Assembly: GCF_905171765.1 (NCBI RefSeq)
Contig: NC_053392.1
Location: 408,834,366 to 408,898,365, forward strand
Reading direction: 5' to 3'
Length of the DNA: 64,000 nucleotides
Source of the DNA: Bufo bufo
Taxonomy: Eukaryota; Chordata; Amphibia; Anura; Bufonidae
Shown here: positions 22,175 to 34,261 of the stretch, piece by piece
Layout of the letters: every line of letters starts with the position of its first letter
How positions within the stretch are numbered: the first letter of the stretch is position 1
The notes under the pieces: generated by a model
Database searches by the model: none
What the model was told of the DNA's origin: nothing
Seen by the model: the letters and a program-made list of their open reading frames with translations, nothing else
Made by a program: the position numbers and the translations under genes

Positions 22175-22995
22175 TCAGAAGGACTGCAAAGTCCTTGCAT
22201 CCAACCTAACTGGGTATCATTCAGCATCCAGTGGTCTAGAAGATAATCCTGGAGGTTTTTTCATTTTTGCGTTCTTCTTTTGCCCTCCCTGCCTTTCCAG
22301 AGCCTTTTTTTTTTTCCCTTTTACATAGTAGCCGTATGAGGGCTTGTTTTTTTGCGGGACAAGTTATACTTTCCAACGCCACCATTTAATATTGCATATG
22401 ATGTAGTGGGAAGCAGGAAAAAATTCCAAATGTGGTGGAATTACAGAAAAAAAAAAGCAATTTGGCCACAGTTTTACAGGTTTTTTATTTACGTTTAATA
22501 TGGGATAAAATTGACCAGTTACTTTCTTTCTCCAGGTCAGTACGACTCTGGTGATACCTTATATGGGCAGTTTTTGATACTGATAAAATAATAAAATCCT
22601 ATATATATATATATATATATATATATAACTTTTTTTGTGGGGCGATCTGTACTTTTCATTGATACCATTCTGAGATGTATATGAGTTTTGATCACTTTTT
22701 ATTTGTTTTTGTTTTTTTTTGTAGGAAATGAAGCAACCAAAAATGTGAATCTGCCATTTTTCTTTTTACGTTTCACCGTTTGCTGTATGGGTAAAATATA
22801 TTTTTTATGGGTGTTTTTTGCATGTGGCATTATCCATGATGTGTATTTTTTTATTTATTTTTTTTGGGGGGGAAAGGGCGGTGATTTGAATTTTTATATT
22901 TAAAAAAAAAAACACATTATTATAAATCACTAGCAGAAGGACCCGGCTTTGCACGGGTATATTTAGTCTATTTCATTAAATGTTTGTGGGTGTTG
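22175..22995. other. Non-coding DNA with T-rich repeats and a TA microsatellite
   Basis: Contains a (TA)n run at about 22597-22627, and phrases such as GAGGGCTTGTTTTTTTGCGGGAC resembling the interior of the 2-kb TTAA element (about 8464). It is therefore probably a decayed relative of that element. No gene is supported. Confidence 0.5.
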
Positions 22996-24976
22996 TTAAC
23001 CACCTCAGCCCCCCTAGCTTAAACACCCTTAATGACCAGGCCACTTTTTACAGTTCTGCACTACACTACTTTCACCATTTATTGCTCGGTCATGCAACTT
23101 ACCACCCAAATGAATTTTACCTGCGTTTCTTCTCACTAATAGAGCTTTCATTTGGTGGTATTTCATTGCTGCTGACATTTTTACTTTTTTTGTTATTAAT
23201 CGAAATTTAACGAAATTTTTGCAAAAAAATGAAATTTTTCACTTTCAGTTGTAAAATTTTTCCAAAAAAACGACATCTATATATAAATTTTTCTCTAAAT
23301 TTATTGTTATACATGTCTTTGATAAAAAAAAAAATGTTTGGGTAAAAAAAAAAAAAATGGTTTGGGTAAAAGTTAAAGCGTTTACAAACTATGGTACAAA
23401 AATGTGAATTTCCGCTTTTTGAAGCAGCTCCGACTTTCTGAGGTTCTACAATGCCTAGACAGTAGAAAAATCCCACAAGTGACCCCATTTCGGAAAGTAG
23501 ACACCCTAAGGTATTCGCTGATGGGCATAGTGAGTTCATGGAAGTTTTTATTTTTTGTCACAAGTTAGCGGAAACTGATGATTTTATTTTTATTTTTTCT
23601 CACAAAGTCTCATTTTCTGCTAACTTGTGACAAAAAAAAAAAAAATAGGAACTCGCCATGCCCCTCACGGAATACCTTTGGGGTGTCTTCTTTCCAAAAT
23701 GGGGTCACTTGTGGGGTAGTTATACTGCCCTGGTATTTTAGGGGCCCTAATGTGTGGTAAGTAGAAGTAGTTTGAAATCAAAATGTGTAAAAAATGCCCT
23801 GTGAAATCCTAAAGGTGCTCTTTGGAATGTGGGCCCCTTTACCCACCGAGGCTGCAAAAAAGTGTCACACATCTGGTATCGCCGTACTCAGGAGAAGTTG
23901 GGCAATGTGTTTTGGGGTGTATTTTTACATATACCCATGCTGGGTGAGAGAAATATCTCGGCCAAAGACAACTTTTCCCATTTTTTTATACAAAGTTGGC
24001 ATTTGACCGAGATATTTATCTCACCCAGCATGGGTATATGTAAAATGACACCCCAAAACACATTGCCCAACTTCTCCTGAGTACGGCAATACCACATGTG
24101 TGACACTTTTTTGCAGCCTAGATGGGCAAAGGGGCCCACATTCCAAAGAGCACCTTTCGGATTTCACCGGCCATTTTTTACAGATTTTGATTTCAAACTA
24201 CTTACCACACATTAGGGCCCCTAGAATGCCAGGGCAGTATAACTACCCCACAAGTGACCCCATTTTTGAAAGAAGACACCCCAAGGTATTCGCTGATGGG
24301 CATAGTGAGTTCATAGAAGTTTTTATTTTTTGTCACAAGTTAGTGGAATATGAGACTTTGTAAGAAAAAAAAATCATATTCCGCTAACTTGTGACAAAAA
24401 ATAAAAAGTTCTATGAACTCACTATGCCCATCAGCGAATACCTTAGGGTGTCTACTTTCCGAAATGGGGTCATTTGTTGGGTGTTTGTACTGTCTGGGCA
24501 TTGTAGAACCTCAGGAAACATGACAGGTGCTCAGAAAGTCAGAGCTGCTTCAAAAAGCGGAAATTCACATTTTTGTACCATAGTTTGCAAACGCTATAAC
24601 TTTTACCCAAACCATTTTTTTTTTTTTACCCAAACATTTTTTTTTTATCAAAGACATGTAGAACAATACATTTAGAGAAAAAATTATATATGGATGTCGT
24701 TTTTTTTTGCAAAATTTTACAACTGAAAGTGAAAAATGTCATTTTTTTGCAAAAAAAATCGTCAAATTTCGATTAATAACAAAAAAAGTAAAAATGTCAG
24801 CAGCAATGAAATACCACCAAATGAAAGCTCTATTAGTGAGAAGAAAAGGAGGTAAAATTCATTTGGGTGGTAAGTTGCATGACCGAGCAATAAACGGTGA
24901 AAGTAGTGTAGGTCAGAAGTGTAAAAAGTGGCCTGGTCATTAAGGGTGTTTAAGGTAGGGGGGCTGAAGTGGTTAA
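22996..24976. mobile_element. Giant-palindrome piggyBac-type MITE
   Basis: TTAA at 22996-22999 and 24973-24976, ends TTAACCACCTCAGCCCCCC and TTAACCACTTCAGCCCCCC. The two halves (about 0.98 kb each) are nearly complete inverted repeats meeting near 23970-23990, within CTCACCCAGCATGGGTATATG arms. Open frames read across it on both strands are mirror images of one another and not genes. The arm sequence (GGGTGTCATTTTACATATACCC, GCATGGCGAGTTCAT-like text) also occurs next to the piggyBac transposase gene at 36055-36480, linking it to that family. Confidence 0.9.
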
Positions 24977-25205
24977 ATACTCCTGTGTTGTCTTGGCTGT
25001 GCACTTAAGGTCATTGAGGGACATTTTTCAAGATGGCACATCTATAGACCAATCTTGATCTCCTTGCACTGGTGTGAGTTGCGCCTAATTTATTAAGAGG
25101 CAATTGACTCTTAACAAATCAGGCGCATTTCGGCCCTGCCGTGCACCAGATACTGAAGTCTACTTAAAGGGGTTAGCTGCCCTTAGTATAAAAAAATCCA
25201 AAGTG
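24977..25205. other. Short flank, no gene
   Basis: Holds a small inverted repeat (TTTATTAAGAGGCAATTGACTCTTAACAAAT near 25090) and no coding frame. The last bases lead into the target duplication CCCTAGAC (25206-25213). Confidence 0.5.
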
Positions 25206-25264
25206 CCCTAGACCAGGGATGCTCAACCTGTGGCCCTCCAGCTGTTGTAAAACTGACCAGATGC

Positions 25265-25796
25265 AAGTCCAGAACCTGAAGAGGCCGAGTCTGCATCAGC
25301 GGTGACTGTACCTGCGCCGGCGGCGCCAGCAGAGAACAGCGACTCCGACACCGAGAGTATTGGTGAGCAGATCGTCCGGCTGGAGGAGAAGTTGCGGGAG
25401 TTGCGTAAGACCTACACCGCCAGGATCCAGACGCCGCCGAAGAAGGATGAGGTAAGGGTGCCTGTCACCACCCGCCGACCGCCTTCTGTTGTCACCGCTC
25501 CGTCAGTGCCCCAGACCGGACCCGCGATTGCTGTGAATTGCTGCACCCAGAGCACCGGACCGCTTGCTGCGGCGGTACCAAGTATGTCACACCCTGCAGT
25601 GATTATGCCAGGGCCGGCACGGCCCACCAGAGGGTTCACCCCTAGGCCTATGGGGCCAATACCTATTAGGGGCCCCTTTACCCTGCAGCTACCCCCTGAT
25701 ACAGTCATGTGGGCCCATCCTCCTGTAGAGGAATACTACAGAAGATACCTCCCTGCAGAGCCAAGTAGCTACAATATGCCACTGTGATCAGCCTGC
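25265..25796 (+). CDS. Unidentified proline-rich open frame carried by a hAT element
   Basis: About 177 codons open without an ATG at the start; the frame reads from the stop before 25262. In order: an acidic Ala/Glu/Ser stretch, a short heptad-like amphipathic segment (EQIVRLEEKLRELRKTY, possible coiled coil), then a long Pro/Thr/Val/Ala-rich tail ending RRYLPAEPSSYNMPL. I do not recognise the family. It could be a captured fragment of a host exon or the structural-protein part of an LTR retroelement; the downstream TATATAAGG and possible LTR-like sequence favour the latter slightly. A good splice-donor-like GAG|GTAAGG lies at about 25450 inside the frame. GC content is well above the neighbours. 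Confidence 0.3.
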
Positions 25797-26779
25797 TAGG
25801 CCTGTGATTTATTTCTTCAGAAGGTGATGTTAACCCTTCCAGGACAGGAGTCCTATGTTGCTGGTCCTTTGTTGCAACTGCCAGTTTGTCCACGGCTCAG
25901 TGGTAGGTGTTGACCACTGAAATCACCAAGTCAGCAAGGCCACGTTTGTTTCCAGGACCTCCTGCCTGCTTTTGTTACCCCACACCAAGTTGTGCCTGTT
26001 CCTTTGTTGCACCTTTTACCCTTCACCCCCTTTTCAGGTTGATCAGGGGTTTTACAGCACTTTTCTGGCTGTCCATTTTATTGTGCAACCTGTTACTAAG
26101 GAACCGTGCCCGGAGACAGACTCAAAAGATACCTGAGCCTCTGAGATTCTTACTCTTTTAAAGTATTGTGCCCAGAGATGGACTCCACCGCATGAGAGCC
26201 TCTGTGATTTAATAAGAAATAGCCTGGGTACGGACTCATGTTTGTTCTTTGAGCCTCCAAGAACTTTTATACTGTTTTATCCATTTTGCTGTTCTATCAT
26301 GGACTTATTCATTGTCATGGACTATCCTGGTTATAATGTTACGCTGTGCCAGGTCAGCGCCCCCGTTCCATTCATTATCCTGAGAGAAGAGAACGACGCC
26401 CCTTGTCACTGCCCTGCACCTTTGCCAATTGGACCTGATGCAAATGTAAATGCAGATGAATTACATGTATGTATGCCTGCATGTCTCTATTTTCTATTTC
26501 AGGTAGAGATTCCAGTTGGGCGACCCATGATGGAGTACGAGGTCGTACTCAGCTTAAAGCAGTGGGGTATGTAGTGTACGGGAACTGTAATACCCGTCAC
26601 TACCAAAGGTCACTTGGTGTGCTGTCGTCCCTCCTAATTATGGGGAAGTTGTTATGTCAGTTTTATAAAATGTCATGTAATGTAATGCATGTATTTCCCT
26701 GTTGCTATGAAACTTGCAAGTACAGGCCGGCTAGGGGTGTCATTCCAGCTCTTAGGCATTAGAGGGAGCTAGGGAGCCC

Positions 26780-26800
26780 TAGTTTATATAAGGGCCAGAC
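26780..26800 (+). promoter_or_regulatory. Possible TATA box in the cargo of the hAT element
   Basis: TATATAAGGGCCAG follows a stretch that could be LTR U3-like (TGTTATGTCAG... near 26650). It is consistent with a promoter but there is no second LTR to confirm it. Confidence 0.25.
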
Positions 26801-27499
26801 AAGGAAGGGAAAGTCAGTGTAACCTGATCTAGTGTGGAGTGCAGAAGTCAGTCTAGACCACAGCTCAGAAGTTTCTAGAGCCTGAGGAAGTGTCCAGAAG
26901 CTGAGAGAGACAGAGGCAAAGATCAGGAAAGCAAGAGGTACTCAGAAAGACAGAGGAGGTACTGATTAAAGCTATAGCCAAGGATATAAAGCCAGAACTA
27001 GGTTAATGGGCCTTGGTGAAGATATGCTATATTCCAGGATCAGACAGAATTAGAGTGCTAGCTCCTGTGCTGCAAGTCCTGTGTTCAACACTCTGTAATT
27101 ACCCTGCTGTAACTGAATTGCCTGCATCGACCGAATTGCAAAATCGACTGTATGCTGAGGAACTGCGATTCCACTATTGTCTCTGCTGGAAAACTACTAA
27201 AGTTGGAGTGCTGTTTTAATACTACGTTTCCTCAATTTATTCCTGCATCCGCAAACGGCGTGCCACCGTTTACTTGGCACTGGCGTCACGAACTATTTCT
27301 ACCTATACCTGCCCTTGCAGAGAGTCAGCTGTACCAGGTTAGTGTATATTGCACTACATCACCCAGAAACACCTACTGCACACAACTTGAGTACACTGCA
27401 CAACTCCCACCATGCCCTTCTGTAGGTTGTCCGAGAATGATGGGAGTTGTAGTTTTGCAACAGCTGGAGGGCTGCAGGTTGAGCATGCCTGCCCTAGAC

Positions 27500-28308
27500 A
27501 ATAGCCAAAACCATGAAGTATTTACATCATGTGACATGTACTGGCTATATATAGTTTTTCTAACCTGTTCACCATGACATGCCTCCCTGGAGGAGCTCCT
27601 CAGTTTGGATGTGTGGGAGGAGCAGCTATAAAGTGAAAGTAAAAATCCTAGCATGCATTGCAGCAAGCATGTTCAGAGGAGTGGTCACATGACATCCCCG
27701 CCCACCTGTGTTTCCATAGAGACAAGAGCCCCTCATATAATATCAATTACTCAGTTAACAGTGAATAACTGCTGTACAGACATAGCAATAGGAAGTACGT
27801 CCCAGTCCCAGCAGCACACAGGAATATGATGCTAATGTATTATACATATGTTACTGGGGGGAAGGAGGCCCTGTTCATAAACTTGCTCTGGGGCCTAGTC
27901 ATTTCTACTTGCACTATTGGATTTAAGCCATGAACAGAATGTATAGAGGGGGAGATTTATCATTTCCCTTGTTTCTGAAAAGTGGCATTAAAAAGTTGCA
28001 AACTATGTGTTTGCAACTTTTTAACTGTGCCGTTATAATAAAAAAGTGTGACAATGGCAAGGAGGGGGCGTGACCAGTCACCCCAAAAAAATGTGTTAAT
28101 TTTCGCCAGTTTTCTGACTCAAATGAAGCCAGAAATCCACGGCAGCTTTGAGCTGTCATAGATTTCCGTTTAGGTGCCCGGACTGCCATAGGAGGGGGCT
28201 GTTGAGCGGGAGGACAGGTCTTTGTTGCACAAGAGCTCTGATGAATACATTTGTACAAATCGATCTGCTCACATCGAAAAGAGCATCCTGTCTATCATCA
28301 CACGACTA
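27500..28308. other. Flanking DNA, no gene
   Basis: Unique-looking non-coding sequence. A small inverted repeat (AAAAAGTTGCAAACTATGTG/TTTGCAACTTTTT near 27990-28020) belongs to a dispersed foldback type also hinted at near 58950. No coding frame is supported. Confidence 0.5.
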
Positions 28309-28311
28309 AGG

Positions 28312-28527
28312 CTACTTTCACACTAGCGTTAGCAGGGTCTGGCAGGCTGTTCCCCTGCAGGATCCGTGCTAATGGTAGCCCACAAGAGCCCACATTCACT
28401 GATGCCCAACACGCAGCTTTTTTTGTCCGGCCGCCCCTCGGCATGTTTGCTGTGCTGCGGCCGCATCTCCGACCTGTCCCCATTAAAGTGAATGGGGCCT
28501 GAGCGGACTTCCGGAGGCACTTGTGGG
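28312..28527. mobile_element. Fragment of Harbinger-like MITE interrupted by hAT copy 3
   Basis: Starts after TAA with GGCTACTTTCACACTAGCGT, the same terminal pattern as the MITE at 15422. Its continuation would begin at 35652 after hAT copy 3, but no second end is seen there, so it is probably truncated. Confidence 0.5.
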
Positions 28528-28776
28528 TAGAGATGTCCCGAATAGTTCGCCGGCGAATAGTTCCCCGCGAACATAGCTTGTTCGCGTTCGCCGCGGCGGG
28601 CGAACATATGCGATGTTCGGTCCGCCCCCTATACATCATCATTGAGTAAACTTTGACCCTGTACCTCACAGTCAGCAGACACATTCCAGCCAATCACCAG
28701 CAGACCCTCCCTCCCAGACCCTCTCACCTCCTGGACAGCATCCATTTTAGATTCATTCGGAAGCTGCATTCTCAGT

Positions 28777-29690
28777 GAGAGGAGGGACAGTGCTGCTGCT
28801 GCTGATTCAATAGGGAAAGAGTTAGCTAGGGCAGTGTTATGTGTCCACAGACTCATCTTCTGTAAGGACAGCGTCCTGACAGCACCCCAAAAAGCCCTTT
28901 TCAGGGCTGGTACATCAGTCTGTTTATTTTTTAATTTTTTATATATACATATATTGCAGTTGCCTGCCCGTGTGTGAGAGGAGGGACAGTGCTGCTGCTG
29001 CTGATTCAATAGGGAAAGAGTTAGCTAGGGCAGTGTTCTGTGTCCACAGACTCATCTGCTGTAAGGACAGCGTCCTGACAGCACCCCAAAAATCCCTTTT
29101 CAGGGCTGGTACATCAGTCTGCTTTTTTTAATATTTTTTATATATATATATATATAAATATATTGCAGTTGCCTGCCCGTGTGTGAGAGGCTGCAGGCTC
29201 AGTCACAGACAGTACTGTGTGCACACCATTCATACAGGGTGTGACAGAAAATACCTCGCAGATAAAAAAAAATTATATTTTATCTTTTTCTGTGATATAA
29301 TCACAGTTGCAAGCCAGTGTGTGTCAGGCCCACACAGACTGTATTGTGGCCACTGGCTAGTGGCTAGGCCTCCACTCATACCGTTACAGGGTGTCACTCA
29401 CTCACAAATACCTCGCAGATAAAAAAAAATTCTATTTAATCTTTTTCTGTGATATAATCACAGTTGCAAGCCAGTGTGTGTCAGGCCCACATGGACTATA
29501 TTGTGGCCACTGGCTAGGCCTCCACTCATACCGTTACAGGGTGTCACTCACTCACAAATACCTCGCAGATAAAAAAAAAATCTTTTTAATATTTTTCTGT
29601 GATATAATCACATTTGCAAGCCAGTGTGTGTCAGGCCCACACAGACTGTACTGTGCCCACTGCCCACCACTTATATAGGGTGGCACAGTA
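28777..29690. repeat. Duplications and tandem repeats in the 5' region of hAT copy 3
   Basis: A roughly 200-bp direct duplication (GAGAGGAGGGACAGTGCTGC at about 28777 and 28976, ending in CAGGGCTGGTACATCAGTCTG) is followed by three units of roughly 145-150 bp. Each unit contains ACCTCGCAGATAAAAAAA and GTGTGTCAGGCCCACA. Unit sequence differs from the equivalent array in copy 1, so the arrays have turned over independently. Confidence 0.82.
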
Positions 29691-30956
29691 GCTTGCACGC
29701 ATAGTAACACTTATCTAATAAAAAATGACAGGCAGAGGCAGGCCACCCTGCAGGGGCCGTCGTGGTCGTGGTGCTGTGATTTCCACTGGTCCTGTAATAA
29801 TGCCCAGTGTTCAGAGGCCACGTACCCTGAACCCAAAAGATTCGGAAAAAATAGTTGACTGGCTTACACAGGACACCCAATCTTCAACAGCTTCCGCTAA
29901 GAACCTTGACACACCATCCTCCTCCAGCTCAGCTTTTGTCATCTGCTCTCAAGTTACCACTCTCCCGCCCGCCGCCACCACCACCACTACCACCACAGCC
30001 ACCACAGCCACTTCACTTGATCCCTCAGAGGAATTATTTACACATCAGTTGGATGAAATTAGTGATGCGCAACCATTATTGCCAGAGGATGGAGATAACA
30101 GGGATATGTCTCAGTGAGGCAGCATTACACACATGGATGTACAGTGTGATGATGATGTTGTACCCGCTGCTGCTTCCTTTGCTGAGGTGTCAGATACAAG
30201 TGAAGTGGTTGATGATGATGATGTGTCCGTGGATGCCACGTGGGTGCCTGCTGGAAGAGAAGAAGAAGAGGGGGAAAGTTCAGAAGGGGAGACAGAGAGA
30301 AGGAGGAGACGAGTTGGAAGCAGGGGGAGGTCGCCGCAAGGAGCTAGTGGCAGAGGCAGACAGCATGTATCGGCACCCGGGGTCAGCCAGACAGCACGCC
30401 AATCAACGCATGCTGTTGCCACCACCAGAATGCCGTCATTGCAAAGCTCAGCAGTGTGGCATTTTTTTTGTGTGTCTGCCTCTGATAACAGCAATGCCCT
30501 TTGCAACCTGTGCCAAAAGAAACTGAGTCGTGGGAAATCCAACACCCACCTAGGTACAACTGCTTTGCGAAGGCACATGATCGCACATCACAAACGCCTA
30601 TGGGATCAACACATGATGACGAGTAGAAGCAGCACACAAGCTCAAAGCCACCATCCTCCTCCTGGTCCAGCATCTTCAGCCACGTCAACCACTGCTGTCC
30701 TCCTTGCCCCCTCTCAACCACCCGCCACTCCGCCTCTCACCTTCAGCAGTTCCATCTCATCTGCCCACAGTCAGGGGTATGTAAAGGAAATGTTTGAGCA
30801 TAGGAAACCAATGTCACAGAGTCACCTTGCCCGGCGTCTGACAGCTGGCTTGACGGAACTCTTAGCCCGCCAGCTTTTACCATACCAGCTTGTGGAGTCT
30901 GAGGCCTTCAAAAAATTTGTCGCTATTGGGACACCACAGTGGAAGGTACCCGGATG

Positions 30957-31556
30957 CAGTGGCGTACCAAGGGGGGGGCGGCCCGCCCCGGGTGCCACTC
31001 ACAAGGGGGGTGCCATGACGGAGTCACCCCTCCATCCACTGCTGCACCGCGACTCCGCCAGGCGCCGGCTTCTGTGGAAGGATTATTGCGGCGGCGCGCA
31101 ACATGATGTCACGACGCTGACGCCGCGCCGCCTTCAAGGATCTTTTAAAGAAGCGGAAGGATCCATTACCAGCGGTCGGACGGAGCCTGAGACATCATCA
31201 AAATGTGAGTAAATAATTGTGTAATTAAGGGGTGTGTGTGCGTGTAATTAAGTGGGGGTTTGTAATTAAGGGGGGGGGGTAATTAAGGTGTAATTAAGGG
31301 ATGTGTGTGTGTGTAATTAAGGGAGGGGTTTGTAATAAAGGTGGGGAGGGAGGGGGTGTAATTAAGGGGGGGAGTGTGTAATTAAGGGGGGGAGTGTGTA
31401 ATTAAGGGGGGGTGTAATTAAGGGAGGGGGTGTAATTAAGGTAATAAATATTATTGAAAACATTGAAAAAAGTTTGTGCATGTTTTCTTAACTTTCTTGG
31501 GGGGGTGCCAAACAAAGGGTTCGCCCCGGGTGCCAAATGCTCTAGGTACGCCCCTG
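30957..31556. mobile_element. 600-bp hAT MITE inside the copy 3 transposase
   Basis: Ends CAGTGGCGTACCAAGG and inverted CAGGGGCGTACCTAGA, followed inward by the matching CGGGTGCCA blocks. The perfect 8-bp duplication CCCGGATG lies at 30949-30956 and 31557-31564. The interior is mostly a G-rich simple repeat (31215-31445). Confidence 0.93.
31215..31445. repeat. Simple repeat of GTGTAATTAAGGGGGG type
   Basis: About a dozen imperfect units of TGTAATTAAGGGRGGG with interspersed GTGTGTG, inside the hAT MITE at 30957-31556. Confidence 0.92.
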
Positions 31557-34261
31557 CCCGGATGAAATTCTTTTTCAAAAAAGGCAATCCCAAACCTCTA
31601 CTCAGTGATTGAAAAGGAAGTCATGGCATCTCTGGCATACAGTGTTGAGGCAAGGGTCCATCTGACCACTGATACCTGGTCTGCAAAGCACGGTCAGGGC
31701 AGGTATATCACCTACACTGCGTATTGGGTCAACCTACTGACGGCTGCCAAGCATGGAATGCGTGGCTCTGCAGCGGAGTTGGTGACACCGCCACGACTTG
31801 CAGGCAGGCCTACTGCCATCTCCTCTACTCCTCCTACTCCATCCTCTTCGATAACCTCCTCGGCTGAGTCCTCTTCTGCTACGGCGTCTGGCTGCACATC
31901 AACTGAATCCCCCCAGCTCCCCAGGGGCTATTCCACATCCCGGATACGACAGTGTCACGCTGTCTTGGGGTTGACTTGCCTGAAAGCAGAGAGCCACACC
32001 AGACCAGCACTCCTGTCTGCCCTGAACGCACAGGTGGATCAGTGGCTGACCCCGCACCAACTGGAGATCGGCAAAGTAGTGTGTGACAATGGAAGCAATT
32101 TGTTGGCGGAATTGAATTTGGGCAAGTTGTCACATGTGCCGTGCATGGCACATGTGTTGAATCTCATCGTACAACGCTTTGTATCTAAGTATCCAGGCTT
32201 ACAGGACGTCCTCAAGCAGGCCAGGAAGGTGTGTGGCCATTTCAGGCATTCCTACACGGCCATGGCGCACTTTTCAGACATTCAGCGCCGAAACAACATG
32301 CCAGTGAGGCGCTTGATTTGCGACAGCTCGACACGTTGGAATTCAACACTGCTAATGTTCGACCGCCTGCTCCAACAAGAAAAAGCCGTCAACGTGTATT
32401 TGTATGATCGGGGTGCTAGGACAGCCTCTGCGGAGCTGGGAATTTTTTTGCCACGTTACTGGACGCTCATGTGCAATGCCTGTAGGCTCATGCGTCCTTT
32501 TGAGGAGGTGACAAACCTAGTCAGTCGCACCGAAGGCACCATCAGCGACCTCATACCATTTGTTTTCTTCCTGGAGCGTGCCCTGCGAAGAGTGCTGGAT
32601 CAGGCTGTAGATGAGCGTGAAGAGGAAGAGTTGTGGTCACTATCACCACCAGAAACAGCCTGGTCATCATCGCTTGCTGGACCTGCGGCAACGCTGCAAG
32701 TGGAGTATGAGGAAGAGGAGTCAGAGGAGGAATGTGGCTTTGAGGAGGAGGAAGACCAACCACAGCAGGCATCCCAGGGTGCTCGTTGTTGTCACCTATC
32801 TGGGACCCGTGGTGTTGTACGTGGCTGGGGTGAAGAACAGACCGCCAATGACATCAGTGAGGACGAGGAACGGGAAATGAGTAGCTCGGCATCCAACCTT
32901 GTGCAAACGGGGTCTTTCATGCTGTCATGTCTGTTGAGGGACCCTTGTATAAAAAGGATGAAGGAGAACGACCTGTACTGGGTGGCCACGCTACTAGACC
33001 CCCGGTATAAGCAGAAAGTGGCAGAAATGTTACCAAATTACCGAAAGTCAGAAAGGATGCAGCAGTTCAAAACAAAACTAAAAAATATGCTTTACACAAC
33101 TTATAAGGGGGATGTCACAGCACAATGGGAATCTAACAGGGGAAGAGGTGAAAGTAATCCTTCTCCTACCACGACCACGGCGGCAAGGACAGGACGCTTT
33201 ACAGATGTGTTGTTGATGGAGGACATGCAGAGCTTTTTCAGTCCTACACATCGCCACAGCCCTTCGGGATCCAGCCTTAGAGAATGACTCGACCAACAGG
33301 TAGCAAACTACCTCGCCTTAACTGCAGATATCGACACTCTGAGGAGCGATGAACCCCTTGACTACTGGGTGTGCAGGCTTGACCTGTGGCCTGAGCTATC
33401 CCAGTTTGCGATAGAACTTCTGACCTGCCCCGCTTCAAGTGTCCTGTCAGAAAGGACCTTCAGTGCAGCAGGAGGCATTGTCACTGACAAAAGAAGTCGC
33501 CTCGGTCCAAAAAATGTTGATTACCTCACCTTCATTAAGATGAATGAGGCATGGATCCCGAAGGGACTGACAGTGGGGGATACGTTTGACTAACAAAAGG
33601 CCTGATGACATGCCTTGGCCTCAAAATGGTCCCCACGCTGTTGTATTTAATGTCTGCATACCGGATGATTTTCGTGAATTCTCCACCACCAACTAGGGTT
33701 CAAGCCGCAATGTTTTAGTCACCTTTCTGCCTTGAAAACATCAATTTTTCCGGCCGCTGCTACAACAGCGGCTGCAACAATAACATTATTTTTCAGGCAT
33801 GTGTACATGCCTAATTTTTCTGGCCTCTGGTGCTGCACTGTGGCTGCAAAAACAAAACAACAAAAAAAAGGCACATACAAGTGTCAATTCCCCTTCGTGA
33901 TCATTACCTTGTTGTGGTGAAGGGGCTTGCGTATCACAATGAAGCGATTATCACCTCTATGAGTGTGTTGGCAATGTTGCCACACCCCAGATGATAAGGC
34001 CGTTGCTTCATTATGATCAGACCAAAAGCGATCGGCTGGATAATTTTTCATAGAAAAAACATACTTTTTTTTATTTTTTAAGGTGTATGGGTGGGTTTTT
34101 AATACATAAAATAAAAAAATCATAATAAAGTCTCTTAATAGTTTATTAGAAATAATGCAGACAATTTAAAAAATCCCCAATCAATTCCAATACAAAGCTC
34201 AGAACTAAATTATTGCAGGATTTCATAATGGTTCGTTAATTCGACAATGGTTAATCAATTC

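Larger units (their letters stand above)
25214..27491. mobile_element. hAT-terminated element carrying non-hAT cargo
   Basis: Left end CAGGGATGCTCAACCTGTGG, right end inverted CAGGCATGCTCAACCTGCAG, each followed inward by GCCCTCCAGCTGTTG and its complement. The 8-bp duplication CCCTAGAC is perfect at 25206-25213 and 27492-27499. There is no hAT transposase inside. Instead it carries a GC-rich open frame (25265-25796) and a TATATAAGGGCCAG promoter-like stretch near 26785, all unlike typical MITE filler. Confidence 0.88.
29725..33593 (+). pseudogene. hAT transposase (BED finger), copy 3, near-complete but broken
   Basis: Starts MTGRGRPPCRGRRGRG at 29725. Order: basic N-terminus; Ser/Thr/Pro-rich and acidic linker (to about 30330); BED zinc finger (CNLCQKKLSRG, HMIAHH, about 30505-30595); RNase-H-like core with LTTDTWSAKHGQ (first Asp, about 31665-31695) and KVVCDNGSNLL (second Asp, about 32066); an acidic insert (EEEESEEECGFEEEE); then the hATC dimerisation block (SSVLSERTFSAAGG, ending VGDTFD at 33593). 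Lesions: TGA at 30115-30117, TGA at 31563-31565, TGA at 33285-33287, and the MITE at 30957-31556. Otherwise the reading frame is constant, so the copy decayed fairly recently. In a working element this protein would bind the ends and transpose with 8-bp duplications. Confidence 0.9.

Noticed and set aside
23207..24675. Several overlapping open frames on both strands in the TTAA element
   Set aside because: They are mirror images produced by the palindrome and lack protein-like composition.
25412..25708. 98-codon frame opposite the cargo open frame
   Set aside because: A shadow on the minus strand of the GC-rich Pro-rich frame; no motif.
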